Below, piece after piece: positions 52,800 to 61,409 of a DNA stretch of 64,000 bases. The notes under the pieces were generated by a model. The model was given only the letters and a program-made list of their open reading frames with translations. It was not told the origin of the DNA and ran no database searches. Origin of the DNA: an uncultured Bacteroidales bacterium. GTDB lineage: Bacteria > Bacteroidota > Bacteroidia > Bacteroidales > UBA932. The stretch is from positions 1-64,000 of the forward strand of contig UQMB01000001.1 in the NCBI GenBank assembly GCA_900541925.1, given 5' to 3'. Both the position numbers and the translations under genes were made by a program. Position 1 is the first letter of the stretch. Each line of letters begins with the position of its first letter.

Positions 52800-53984
52800 A
52801 TGAAGAAGTTTATCATTCCGGTCGCCATCTTGTGCGCCAGCATCTGTGCCACCGCGCAGGTGAAATCCCCAGTCGCCGATCTTGACTACACTTTCACCAC
52901 GGTCAAGGCCAATCCTATCACTTCCGTCAAGAACCAGGCTTCCAGCGGTACCTGCTGGGCCTATTCCACAATCGGTTTCTTCGAGTCGGAGGCGATACGA
53001 CTGGGCAACATCAAGGATACCCTCAAATATCCTGATTTCTCGGTATTCTACGTGGTTTCCCATTCTTATATGGACAGGGCGGTGAAGTATGTCCGTCTTG
53101 ACGGCAATCTCACATTCGGCGCCGGCTCCGAGGCTGATGACGTGCTCCACGTGATCGAGGACTACGGTATCGTGCCGCTTGAGGCCATGACCGGCATGAA
53201 CTATGGCACCGAACTGCCGAGGCAGGCGGAGCTTGACGCGGTGCTTGCGGGCTACATCTCCGCAGTCGCGAAGAACCCGAACAGGACCCTTACCACAGCA
53301 TGGAGGCCCGGATTCCAGGCCGTGCTCGACGCATATCTCGGCCCTTGCCCGGAGAAGTTTACGGTTGACGGGAAGGAATACACCCCTGCCGAGTACCGCG
53401 ATGCGATGGAGATAGTACCTGAGGATTATGTGACCCTCTCATCTTTCACCCATCATCCGTTCTACAGCTGGTTCCCGCTCGAGGTTTGCGACAACTGGCG
53501 CTGGGATGAGGTCTACAATGTCCCTATCGACGAGTTCATGTCAGTCCTTGACGATGCCATCATGAAGGGTTACACCGTAGCATGGGGCGCAGATGTGAGC
53601 CACGCGGGCTTCACCCGCAACGGCCTCGGCATCCTCGTGGACGTGAAGGCCAGCTCTGCCGGTTCCGACCAGGAGCATTGGGTAGGCAAGGAGGAGGGCA
53701 AGCCTGCTCCGGTGTCCATCGTGGAGAGCGTTCCTACGCAGGAGTCCCGTCAGGTCGAGTTCGAGAACAAAACCATCACCGACGACCACGGCATGCAGAT
53801 TTTCGGCATCGCCAAGGACCAGGACGGCAAGAAATACTACATGGTCAAGAATTCCTGGGGCGAGACCGGCAAATACAAGGGCATCTGGTATGTCACCGAG
53901 GCTTTCGTCAAGAACCAGAGCATGGACTACATGATCCACAAGTCAGCTCTTCCTAAAGATCTGAGGAAGAAACTGTCCAAGTAA
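52800..53984 (+). CDS. Secreted C1B-family cysteine peptidase (bleomycin hydrolase / PepC-like)
   Basis: A 394-aa papain-fold peptidase with signal MKKFIIPVAILCASICATA. The catalytic Cys is in KNQASSGTCWAYSTIGFFES, the His in TDDHGMQIFGIAKD and the Asn in MVKNSWGETGKYKGIWYV. Family members are aminopeptidases trimming peptides; the signal suggests a periplasmic or outer location. Overlaps pssA by one base, so it is probably cotranscribed with it. Confidence 0.92.
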   Translation: MKKFIIPVAILCASICATAQVKSPVADLDYTFTTVKANPITSVKNQASSGTCWAYSTIGFFESEAIRLGNIKDTLKYPDFSVFYVVSHSYMDRAVKYVRLDGNLTFGAGSEADDVLHVIEDYGIVPLEAMTGMNYGTELPRQAELDAVLAGYISAVAKNPNRTLTTAWRPGFQAVLDAYLGPCPEKFTVDGKEYTPAEYRDAMEIVPEDYVTLSSFTHHPFYSWFPLEVCDNWRWDEVYNVPIDEFMSVLDDAIMKGYTVAWGADVSHAGFTRNGLGILVDVKASSAGSDQEHWVGKEEGKPAPVSIVESVPTQESRQVEFENKTITDDHGMQIFGIAKDQDGKKYYMVKNSWGETGKYKGIWYVTEAFVKNQSMDYMIHKSALPKDLRKKLSK

Positions 53985-54703
53985 TGTCGATAAAGAAATA
54001 CATCCCTGATTTCATCACCTCGATGAATGTCGTCTGCGGCATCATCGGGGTGGTGTTCGCGTTCAAGGGCCGGTTTGAGTACGCCTTCTATCTTATGCTG
54101 GCGGCCGCTGTCTTCGACTTCCTTGACGGGTTTTTCGCGAGACTGCTGGGTGCATATTCGGATCTGGGCAAGGAACTGGACTCGCTCTGCGACATTGTGA
54201 GCTTCGGGGTTCTCCCTTCCGTGATGCTGTACAAGCTCATGTGCACGCAGATGTTCGCCGAGAGCGTCTATTGCTGGATACCGCTGGTCATGACGGTGTT
54301 CAGCGCGCTGCGCCTCGCCAAGTTCAATGTGGACAAAAGGCAGTCAGATTCGTTCCTCGGGCTTCCTGTCCCGGCTTCGGCGCTGCTGTGCGGTTCGCTG
54401 TGCTACTACATCTGTCACACTCCGGCCAGCTTCCTTTCTGACTGGGCGGCAGGGCCTGTGTTCCTCCCGCTGCTGTCCGTTGTGCTCAGTGTGTTGATGG
54501 TGAGTGAGATACCTATGTTTTCACTCAAATTTCACAAGGAGGATTCCCGTGTCGTCAAGATCAAGAGACTGGCTTTTGCCGCTCTTGCCGTCCTCTCGGC
54601 GGTCATCTGCCTGTTGTGCTCTCTGAACTGGTCGATGGCGCTGGTGATGACCCTTGCCTGCTATATTCTCAAGAATACTATCTACGCAATTGTCAAGATA
54701 TGA
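53984..54703 (+). CDS. pssA: CDP-diacylglycerol-serine O-phosphatidyltransferase
   Basis: A 239-aa membrane enzyme making phosphatidylserine from CDP-diacylglycerol and serine. The CDP-alcohol phosphotransferase motif D-G-x2-A-R-x8-G-x3-D-x3-D is in DFLDGFFARLLGAYSDLGKE with LDSLCDIVSFG. Several hydrophobic segments follow. Length is typical of the type II family. Overlaps the next gene by four bases (ATGA at 54700-54703). Confidence 0.95.
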   Translation: MSIKKYIPDFITSMNVVCGIIGVVFAFKGRFEYAFYLMLAAAVFDFLDGFFARLLGAYSDLGKELDSLCDIVSFGVLPSVMLYKLMCTQMFAESVYCWIPLVMTVFSALRLAKFNVDKRQSDSFLGLPVPASALLCGSLCYYICHTPASFLSDWAAGPVFLPLLSVVLSVLMVSEIPMFSLKFHKEDSRVVKIKRLAFAALAVLSAVICLLCSLNWSMALVMTLACYILKNTIYAIVKI

Positions 54704-55809
54704 GGCTGCGTGATTTTCTCCTGCCTTCAGCGGCTGTACTGATTGTCTTGTTGCCGTCTTGCCGCCGCAGTGTCGTGGAGAAGCGGCCCACGATTCCTTA
54801 TGTCCGCGCTGTCCTCGCTGACAGGACCGGGCAGGAGATGTCTGTCCTGAAGCGTTCCGCTCAGCCGTCCGTGGATGCGGCCATCAGTTTCATCGGCCCT
54901 TCCGCCGCCGCAGACCGCTTTGCGGAGCTTTTCCGTGAGTATGATTGCCGGGACAATGTGGACGGGTCGCGCAGGCCGGACGGTCTGCCGGATTTTGCCG
55001 GGGAGACCCTCGCCTGCATCGCGGATGAAGATCTCGCGAAATCATCTCCTGACAGCGCGGAAATCGCTTTTCTCCGCGAGCGTGTCGTGCGGGATGCTCT
55101 GTGCGCGCTGGACACGGCCCTGCACATAAGTCCTTATGATATTGACGGGCTTGGAGAGAAGCTGGCGTCCAAGCTTATCGTACTTGGAACTCCGTCCGTG
55201 ACGCGGCATGGGGGGTTCGATGTTGACACGCTTTTCCGCAGCAGCGGCTGCGGGATCCCGGTCATTTCCCCTATCGCCATTTCATTTGACGAGGTGCTCG
55301 GACGCGGGGGGCGCCGCCTCATGAATGTCGGTGTGATCTACGATCCACGCCTGTCTTCGCCTGAAGTCTATCAGGAACTCTTTGCGGAAGCCTGCAGAGC
55401 CCATTCTCATGACGGTTCCCTGTGCTTCCCCATGCCTTCCGGTGACAGGGACAGTCTTGTCTACAGACTGCTGGATGAGTATGTGAGCTCCGGGCACGGC
55501 GGCGTGCTGGATGCCGTCATCATTGATGATATGAATGTGAATCCGGAGGAGATCAAGAACGAGTTGGCCAGGACGGTGTCAGTGATGAACGAAAGTTCAA
55601 TGACATACGGCCGGCTTATCGCAAGGGATTTCGAGGTGGAGAGTTCTTTTGAGCTGACCGCCGGAGCGATTTTCAACTATTTGCGCGCGAAGAATTTATT
55701 TACACACAATATTGCCAAACCGCAGTTGCAGTCGTTCAGGCCGGTTCCGAGGCCTGAAGCCGAAGATGCATCTGTCATCCTGATACCAGGTTCGTATGTT
55801 CAAAATTAG
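54700..55809 (+). CDS. Lipoprotein of unknown function
   Basis: A 369-aa protein with signal and lipobox LLPSC (about Cys21). I do not recognise a family. It has an alternating helix/strand pattern and segments such as GIPVISPIAISFDEV and GRRLMNVGVIYDPRLSSPEV with LDAVIIDDMNVNPEE, which resemble a periplasmic-binding-protein-like fold; this is only a guess. Start at the ATG overlapping the pssA stop; a longer frame from 54616 lies inside pssA. The operon pssA - lipoprotein - exonuclease - methyltransferase overlaps throughout. Confidence 0.75.
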   Translation: MRLRDFLLPSAAVLIVLLPSCRRSVVEKRPTIPYVRAVLADRTGQEMSVLKRSAQPSVDAAISFIGPSAAADRFAELFREYDCRDNVDGSRRPDGLPDFAGETLACIADEDLAKSSPDSAEIAFLRERVVRDALCALDTALHISPYDIDGLGEKLASKLIVLGTPSVTRHGGFDVDTLFRSSGCGIPVISPIAISFDEVLGRGGRRLMNVGVIYDPRLSSPEVYQELFAEACRAHSHDGSLCFPMPSGDRDSLVYRLLDEYVSSGHGGVLDAVIIDDMNVNPEEIKNELARTVSVMNESSMTYGRLIARDFEVESSFELTAGAIFNYLRAKNLFTHNIAKPQLQSFRPVPRPEAEDASVILIPGSYVQN

Positions 55810-56449
55810 TATCCTCCCTGAGGAGATAGAGAAACTGCCGTCGGGAGCATTCCCGGGAGAAATCCATATTATAGAGAAGCCGGGGCTTGAATATGCCAAG
55901 GCCATAGCATATCTGATGTCCCAGAAGGTGATAGGTTTCGATACGGAGACACGTCCGGTGTTCGCCGCGAACATGCCTCATCACGATGTCGCGCTCCTGC
56001 AGCTTTCCGGCCCGGACAAGGCCTACCTTTTCCGTGTCAACAAGCTCGGAATGCGCAAACTCATGTGCTCCGTCCTTTCTAATCCGGATATCATCAAGGT
56101 GGGCGCCGCCGTGCACGACGACGTGCGCGGACTGCAGCACTACCGCCGGTTCGAGGCACGCAATTTCGTCGATTTGCAGAAGATCGCTTCAGAATGGGGT
56201 GTGCGTGACAAGAGCGTGAAGAAGATGTCTGCCATCATCCTCGGCTGCCGTATCTCCAAGACCCAGCAGCTTTCCAACTGGGAGGCGGAGGAGCTCTCCC
56301 GGTCACAGCAGCTCTATGCCGCGACAGATGCGTGGATATGCCGTGAGATGTACCTCAAGCTTCTCTCTTCGGAGAAGCATCCGCTCAGCCCGGAAGAACT
56401 GAATCCTCCAACACAAAACAAGCAGTGCAATGATCAAAGTCATTCTTAA
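55796..56449 (+). CDS. 3'-5' exonuclease, DEDDy (RNase D-like) family
   Basis: A 217-aa exonuclease domain: exoI VIGFDTETRPVF (Asp-x-Glu), exoII IIKVGAAVHDDVRGL (Asp) and exoIII SRSQQLYAATDAWICREMYL (Tyr-x3-Asp), the DEDDy set. It should trim RNA or DNA 3' ends; no HRDC domain, so it is shorter than RNase D. Overlaps both neighbours. Confidence 0.9.
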   Translation: MFKISILPEEIEKLPSGAFPGEIHIIEKPGLEYAKAIAYLMSQKVIGFDTETRPVFAANMPHHDVALLQLSGPDKAYLFRVNKLGMRKLMCSVLSNPDIIKVGAAVHDDVRGLQHYRRFEARNFVDLQKIASEWGVRDKSVKKMSAIILGCRISKTQQLSNWEAEELSRSQQLYAATDAWICREMYLKLLSSEKHPLSPEELNPPTQNKQCNDQSHS

Positions 56450-57629
56450 GAAGGGCCGCGACTCTTCGCTGCGCCGCTTTCACCCATGGGTGTTCAGCGG
56501 GGCGGTCGCCACAATCCAGGGGACACCTGCGGAAGGTGACATAGTCGCTGTCTACAGCGCCGAAGGCCAGTATCTTGCCGCCGGGCATTATCAGGTCGGC
56601 TCAATCGCGGTGAGGATTCTCTCGTTTGACGGAGATCCGCAGGATCCGGGGTTCTGGAGGGTGTCCATAGCCAGGGCGGTCGCCATGCGGCAGGCCGTAG
56701 GACTCGACTGCTTCAATCCTTCCTCTACCGACTGTTTCCGTCTTATTCATGGAGAGGGTGACGGCCTGCCGGGCCTTATCGTGGACTGGTATGACGGGGT
56801 ATGCGTGCTTCAAGCGCATTCTGTCGGTATGTTCAGGTCGAAGGGGCGGATCTGCGAGGCTCTCAAGGATGTCCTCGGTGATAATCTCAAGGCAGTGTAT
56901 GACAAGAGTTCCGGCACAGCGCCGTTCAAGGCCGGACTCGAACTTGTCGACGGTTATCTGTACAGACGGGATGATTTCCGGCAGTCGGAGACTTCCGTGC
57001 GCGAGAACGGCCGCCGTTTCCTCGTCAACTGGGAGGAGGGGCAGAAGACCGGCTTCTTCCTTGACCAGAGGGACAACCGCGCCCTTGTCGGCAAGTATGC
57101 TGCCGGCAGGAGGGTGCTCAATCTTTTCTGCTATACAGGAGGTTTCAGCGTCTATGCGCTGACCGGCGGGGCGCAGTCCGTGGATTCAGTGGACTCTTCG
57201 GCCAAGGCCATAGCCCTTGCCGACCGAAATCTCGCCCTCAATGCTCCTCAGGACGGGTGCTGGAAGAACATCTGCGCTGATGCCATAGAGTATCTGGGCG
57301 CCTGCGAGGAGGGAAAGTATGATCTCATCATCGTTGACCCTCCGGCATTCGCCAAGCACAGAGATGCGCTGAAGAATGCCCTGCGGGCTTATCAACGCCT
57401 GAACGCCGCAGCCATCGCCAAGGTGGCTCCGGGTGGTCTTGTGTTCACTTTCAGCTGCTCGCAGGTGGTGGACAAGACTTCCTTCGCCAACACCGTTTTC
57501 TCCGCCGCCGCCCAGACTGGGCGCAGGGTCAGGATCATTGACCGCTTCTGCCAGGGTGCGGATCACCCTGTCAGCATCTATCATCCGGAAGGGGAGTACC
57601 TGAAGGGCCTCCTGCTCTATGTGGAGTGA
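56430..57629 (+). CDS. Class I SAM-dependent rRNA (cytosine-C5) methyltransferase, RlmI-like
   Basis: A 399-aa methyltransferase with an N-terminal PUA domain (about 1-80; LKKGRDSSLRRFHPWVFSGA), an EEHEAD-like middle and a C-terminal SAM domain with VLNLFCYTGGFSVYALTGGA, VDSVDSSAKAIALADRNLAL, YDLIIVDPPAFAKHRDALKN and TFSCSQVVDKTSF. Family members methylate 23S rRNA C1962. Its end overlaps the convergent ispG by 13 bases. Confidence 0.9.
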   Translation: MIKVILKKGRDSSLRRFHPWVFSGAVATIQGTPAEGDIVAVYSAEGQYLAAGHYQVGSIAVRILSFDGDPQDPGFWRVSIARAVAMRQAVGLDCFNPSSTDCFRLIHGEGDGLPGLIVDWYDGVCVLQAHSVGMFRSKGRICEALKDVLGDNLKAVYDKSSGTAPFKAGLELVDGYLYRRDDFRQSETSVRENGRRFLVNWEEGQKTGFFLDQRDNRALVGKYAAGRRVLNLFCYTGGFSVYALTGGAQSVDSVDSSAKAIALADRNLALNAPQDGCWKNICADAIEYLGACEEGKYDLIIVDPPAFAKHRDALKNALRAYQRLNAAAIAKVAPGGLVFTFSCSQVVDKTSFANTVFSAAAQTGRRVRIIDRFCQGADHPVSIYHPEGEYLKGLLLYVE

Positions 57630-58846
57630 CACTCTCCGATAAGCTCCAGGAGCTTGTCGATGGCCTCTCTGTCGGGAATGTGCCTCAGGACCGGCTGGCC
57701 GTTGTGGTAGATGGACACTTTGCCGCCGCCTTCGCCGACATATCCCCAGTCGGCGTCGGCCATTTCGCCGGGACCGTTGACGATGCAGCCCATCACAGCG
57801 ATCACCATCCCTTTGAGGTGCGCGGTGCGTCTCTTGACTTCTTCGAATGTGCCCTGCAGGTCATACATCGTGCGGCCGCATCCCGGGCAGGCTATGTACT
57901 CCGGCTTGTAGAAGCGGCGTCTTGCCGCCTGCATGATCTCGTCCTTCAGGTACTCTGACAGTCCGGCTTCGGCGGGGATGTCGTCTATTTCCCTTTTGAG
58001 CAGCCTCGGCCCCCATTGGACGGCGGCCCTGAGCATTTCGTCGCCCTCCGCCTGGCCTGCAAGGAAACGGGCGACCGGAAGTTCGTCGACAGGCGGTTCA
58101 GTCAGTGAGACCCTCAGGGTGTCGCCTATGCCCTCCTGCAGCAGGGTGGCGATGCCGACGCAGGACTTTATCCGTCCGCTGTCGCCGTTGCCGGCTTCCG
58201 TCACTCCGAGGTGCAGCGGGAAGACGGTGCCGTCTTCCTGCATCATCCTGACAAGTTCCCTGTAGGCTTCCGTCATCACTACGGTGTTGCTCGCTTTCAG
58301 CGATACGACGACATTCAGGAAGTCAGCGGCTTTGCACATCTGCAGCCATTCCATCGCGGCGCGGGCCATGGCTTCCGGGGTGTTGCCGTAGAGGTCTGTA
58401 ATGTAGCTGCCCAGTGAACCGTGGTTGAGTCCAACCCTGATGGCTGTGCCATGCTCTTTACACACTTCCAGCAGGCGGGCGAACTCGCTGCGGGCAGTCT
58501 CGTGGTCAGGGTGGAAGTTGCCTGGATTGATCCTGACCTTCTCCACTATCTGTGCGGCGGCTATGGCGGTCCGGGACGAGAAGTGGATGTCGGCCACGAG
58601 CGGGGTGTCGCAGCCTTGTGAGCGCAGGCGCTCTTTGATGGCCTTCAACTGCGGGATGTCCTGCATCCCGGGCACGGTTATGCGTATCAGCTGCGCTCCG
58701 GCCGCGGCGAGTTCAAGGCATTGCGCGACGGTTGCGTCCACATCTGATGTGTGCGTGTTGCACATGGTCTGCACCACTATCGGGGCGTCGCCTCCGATGA
58801 TGAGGTCTTTACCTATCCTGACCGGTATCGTCCTGAGTCTGTCCAT
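57617..58846 (-). CDS. ispG: 4-hydroxy-3-methylbut-2-enyl-diphosphate synthase, short form
   Basis: A 409-aa Fe-S enzyme of the MEP isoprenoid pathway. TIM barrel: PIVVQTMCNTHTSDVDATVA, VADIHFSSRTAIAAAQIVEK, NPGNFHPDHETARSEF, SLKASNTVVMTEAYRELV. The 4Fe-4S domain: EYIACPGCGRTMYDLQGTFE and VMGCIVNGPGEMADADWGYV. Many Bacteroidetes IspG proteins are about 600 aa long with an extra inserted domain; this one is the short form. Convergent with and overlapping the methyltransferase; its start overlaps the next gene on the minus strand by 38 bases. Confidence 0.96.
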   Translation of the reverse strand: MDRLRTIPVRIGKDLIIGGDAPIVVQTMCNTHTSDVDATVAQCLELAAAGAQLIRITVPGMQDIPQLKAIKERLRSQGCDTPLVADIHFSSRTAIAAAQIVEKVRINPGNFHPDHETARSEFARLLEVCKEHGTAIRVGLNHGSLGSYITDLYGNTPEAMARAAMEWLQMCKAADFLNVVVSLKASNTVVMTEAYRELVRMMQEDGTVFPLHLGVTEAGNGDSGRIKSCVGIATLLQEGIGDTLRVSLTEPPVDELPVARFLAGQAEGDEMLRAAVQWGPRLLKREIDDIPAEAGLSEYLKDEIMQAARRRFYKPEYIACPGCGRTMYDLQGTFEEVKRRTAHLKGMVIAVMGCIVNGPGEMADADWGYVGEGGGKVSIYHNGQPVLRHIPDREAIDKLLELIGECHST

Positions 58847-59618
58847 ATACTATATTGTAAGCTTCCTGTTTTATCTCTTTCCTTGTCTTGCCCCTGCGCT
58901 TCGAGAGCTGGAAGTGCAGGCCCACCGTGGCCATGATGTCCAGCGGGTATGCGTAGTTGTTGTAATACTTGCTTTTGTAGTCCGGCTCATAGAGATTGGA
59001 CCAGGACCAGCGAAGCAGGCAGTTGAAGTGTATCTCCACCGGGTCGAATATCAGGGCGAAGCCCGCACCTCCCTGGAATCCGTAGTCGAAACGCTGCTCG
59101 TAACTGCGGAACTTGTCTGCCCACTCCGGCTCCAGGGCAGGGCCGGAGCGTGTGACGCTCCTCCGCCATCCGCCGTAGACTCCGGCGTTCGCCATCACCT
59201 TCGCGGGCTCGAAATCATAGTGGAACTGCATCATGGCCGGGAATTCAATCACCCGGATCGAGCAGCGCGTGGCTCCGTCCACATCTGAGGAGACGCCTGT
59301 CTCCTTGTCGGCCTTGAATGCGTAGCCCTCGTTGCCCATCGCGGCCCCGAGCACCAGGGCGAAGTACGGCATACGGTCAAACAGCTTGCTGAACTTCGTA
59401 TATGTGACTGAGACATAGTTCGTCGTGAAGACGTATTCGCTGTTGTGCTTGGCCGGGCTGAACCAGGTGTTGGCGAAAGTGACGCCGTAGTTGACCCCGA
59501 TCAGGGAGTAGTCGTTTATCAGGCGCGGCTTTTTTGCGACGGCCGTGCTGTCCTGCGCCCCCAGGCTGAGAGGCAGGAAAAGCAGAATAAGCGGTATTAT
59601 CTTTGAAATCGGCTTCAT
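58809..59618 (-). CDS. Outer membrane beta-barrel (PorT-like) protein
   Basis: A 269-aa protein with signal MKPISKIIPLILLFLPLSLG and an aromatic, strand-rich body typical of PorT/OmpW-like barrels (SLIGVNYGVTFANTWFSPAK, YFALVLGAAMGNEGYAFKAD, FDYGFQGGAGFALIFDPVEI). PorT-type proteins take part in type IX secretion, but this assignment is by style only. Start at ATG 59618, within the overlap with the next upstream gene; an open frame to 59792 lacks a signal. Confidence 0.75.
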   Translation of the reverse strand: MKPISKIIPLILLFLPLSLGAQDSTAVAKKPRLINDYSLIGVNYGVTFANTWFSPAKHNSEYVFTTNYVSVTYTKFSKLFDRMPYFALVLGAAMGNEGYAFKADKETGVSSDVDGATRCSIRVIEFPAMMQFHYDFEPAKVMANAGVYGGWRRSVTRSGPALEPEWADKFRSYEQRFDYGFQGGAGFALIFDPVEIHFNCLLRWSWSNLYEPDYKSKYYNNYAYPLDIMATVGLHFQLSKRRGKTRKEIKQEAYNIVYGQTQDDTGQDR

Positions 59619-61402
59619 TTGAATATCTCTGACAGATTTATCTTCTGTGATACTTCGGCACCTGCCGGAATCCTGATGAATTTGCCGCCGTCCACCTCGT
59701 AGAACTTGACCTTCTCCGGCTGCCGGTGCTCCAGGATGGAGCCGGAGTCCACGATGGAGTTGCGGTTCCGGTCTTCCGTGATCCTGATGCAATAGCTGCC
59801 TTCGGACAGGTACGGGAACGTGAGGGTGGCGTCGGAGTCTATGATGTAACTTCTCAGCACCTTGTCTCTCTTCTCGCTGAGGAGATCCACTATGTATTTG
59901 CGGTCAACCCCGCTCATCACCGCCTCAAGCGTGCTGAGTTTATCGTCGTCCGGGAGGCGGCACTTGACTTCCAGGCTGTCGGACCAGAATCCGTTGATGT
60001 CCCGGAACGCCCTGTGCGGCACTTTGAGTATGTACTCGTATCCGCGCTGCAGTTTCTCTTTCGGGGTGAGGATGTATCTTCGCAGGTTGAGGCTGTCCCT
60101 CTCCACGCTGAAGTTCATTTTCTGTTCGGTCTGCCGCGGAGTGATGGCCGTAAACCGGATGGAGTCGAAGCTCTCGCGGATGATGGGGTAGCGGAAGAGC
60201 ATCTCGAAGCCCTTCTGCTCCACAGTCTTGGAGTCGGCAGTAAGATTCAGCACGCAGGTCGTGTCCTCCTGCTTGAGATTCTTGCGCGGGCGTTTGGAGT
60301 AGGTTCTCCTGTCGTTCCGCATGGCAAGTTTTATCTGTTCCGTGGCGGGGACGAGGACGCCGAGTGAGTCGGTCTTGAGGTAGGTGACGGCTATCTTCAT
60401 CGTGTCAGGGGCGGCTCTGCGGCTGTTGATCCACAGCTCGAGACTGTCCCTGGTGAGGTTGAACTGGCTGACTATCTGGCTCTGCCTGTAATCTCCTATT
60501 GTGATGGAGTCAATCACGGCGTCCGGGGCCATGAATGTGATGTATGCCGCCCTTTCGGCGGTGCGTTCCTTGTTGACTATGTACTGTTTGGACGGCTTCT
60601 CGCGGAAGAGGTTGAGTTCGTACTCGCTTCGCCTCGCGAGGCAGGCTACCGTGTCTTTCATGTCATAGCGGAGGATTTCGCGGACGGTGTCGCTGGCCGT
60701 CAGGACCGGCCTTATCACGGAGTCCACGAACGCCACAGTCTCTGTCTCCGGGTTGAACATGTTGTCGTTGTCCGAGTCCTTTATGGCGTAGAGCCGGTAG
60801 AGGGTGTCCTTGATGAACGGCAGGGCGAAGAATCCCCAGTCGTCCGTCTTGACGGCAGCGTACGGCCTTGTCTTGTAGACGGCCGAGTCCGACAGGTCCG
60901 TGTGCAGGAGTACGGTCGCGCCCTTGACGGGGTAGAGGGTGTTGCAGTCCTGCACGGTGCCGGTAATCATCATCGAATCGATCCGCTCTCCGGTGGAGAA
61001 CACATAGGTGTAGCCCGCGAACATGTTGCCTTCGTTGGCGTCGGCTATGGCGTCCGTGAAATTGATGGTGTAGGTGGTATTCTCCAGGAGCGGCTCTTCG
61101 AAGCTGACTATCAGATTCTTGCCTCGAAGTCTCGCTTTAGGGGGCTTCTGCTGCGGAGGGGAGAGGAATATGTTGGATGCCTGCTTGATGGTGACGAACT
61201 CATTGAAGCAGAAGACGAACTTGGCGCCCTGCACCGGCACTCCGACAGCCCCCGGAAGAGGGCGTATGTCGATTATGTATGGAGGGATGGTGTCTTTTGC
61301 GCCCCCGGTCGGAGCCTCGGTGGTGTTGGCGCATGAGTGCGTGAACATCATCGGGATGAACACTGCCGATACTGTCAGTATGAGAGGGATAAACCGTTTC
61401 AT
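59615..61402 (-). CDS. Ig-like (Big_5-type) domain lipoprotein
   Basis: A 595-aa envelope protein with signal and lipobox-like end (MFTHSC). An Ig-like Big_5 domain follows (about 25-130; IIDIRPLPGAVGVPVQGAKF, LSPPQQKPPKARLRGKNLIV, LLENTTYTINFTDAIADANE), then a carboxypeptidase-regulatory-like/SdrD-like region (VKGATVLLHTDLSDSAVYKT, YAIKDSDNDNMFNPETE), more strand-rich repeats and a C-terminal Ig-like unit (ITEDRNRNSIVDSGSILEHR). Conserved in Bacteroidetes near gliding/secretion or cell-envelope genes; role not known. Overlaps the PorT-like gene by four bases. Confidence 0.85.
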   Translation of the reverse strand: MKRFIPLILTVSAVFIPMMFTHSCANTTEAPTGGAKDTIPPYIIDIRPLPGAVGVPVQGAKFVFCFNEFVTIKQASNIFLSPPQQKPPKARLRGKNLIVSFEEPLLENTTYTINFTDAIADANEGNMFAGYTYVFSTGERIDSMMITGTVQDCNTLYPVKGATVLLHTDLSDSAVYKTRPYAAVKTDDWGFFALPFIKDTLYRLYAIKDSDNDNMFNPETETVAFVDSVIRPVLTASDTVREILRYDMKDTVACLARRSEYELNLFREKPSKQYIVNKERTAERAAYITFMAPDAVIDSITIGDYRQSQIVSQFNLTRDSLELWINSRRAAPDTMKIAVTYLKTDSLGVLVPATEQIKLAMRNDRRTYSKRPRKNLKQEDTTCVLNLTADSKTVEQKGFEMLFRYPIIRESFDSIRFTAITPRQTEQKMNFSVERDSLNLRRYILTPKEKLQRGYEYILKVPHRAFRDINGFWSDSLEVKCRLPDDDKLSTLEAVMSGVDRKYIVDLLSEKRDKVLRSYIIDSDATLTFPYLSEGSYCIRITEDRNRNSIVDSGSILEHRQPEKVKFYEVDGGKFIRIPAGAEVSQKINLSEIFK

Positions 61403-61409
61403 CTTCTTG

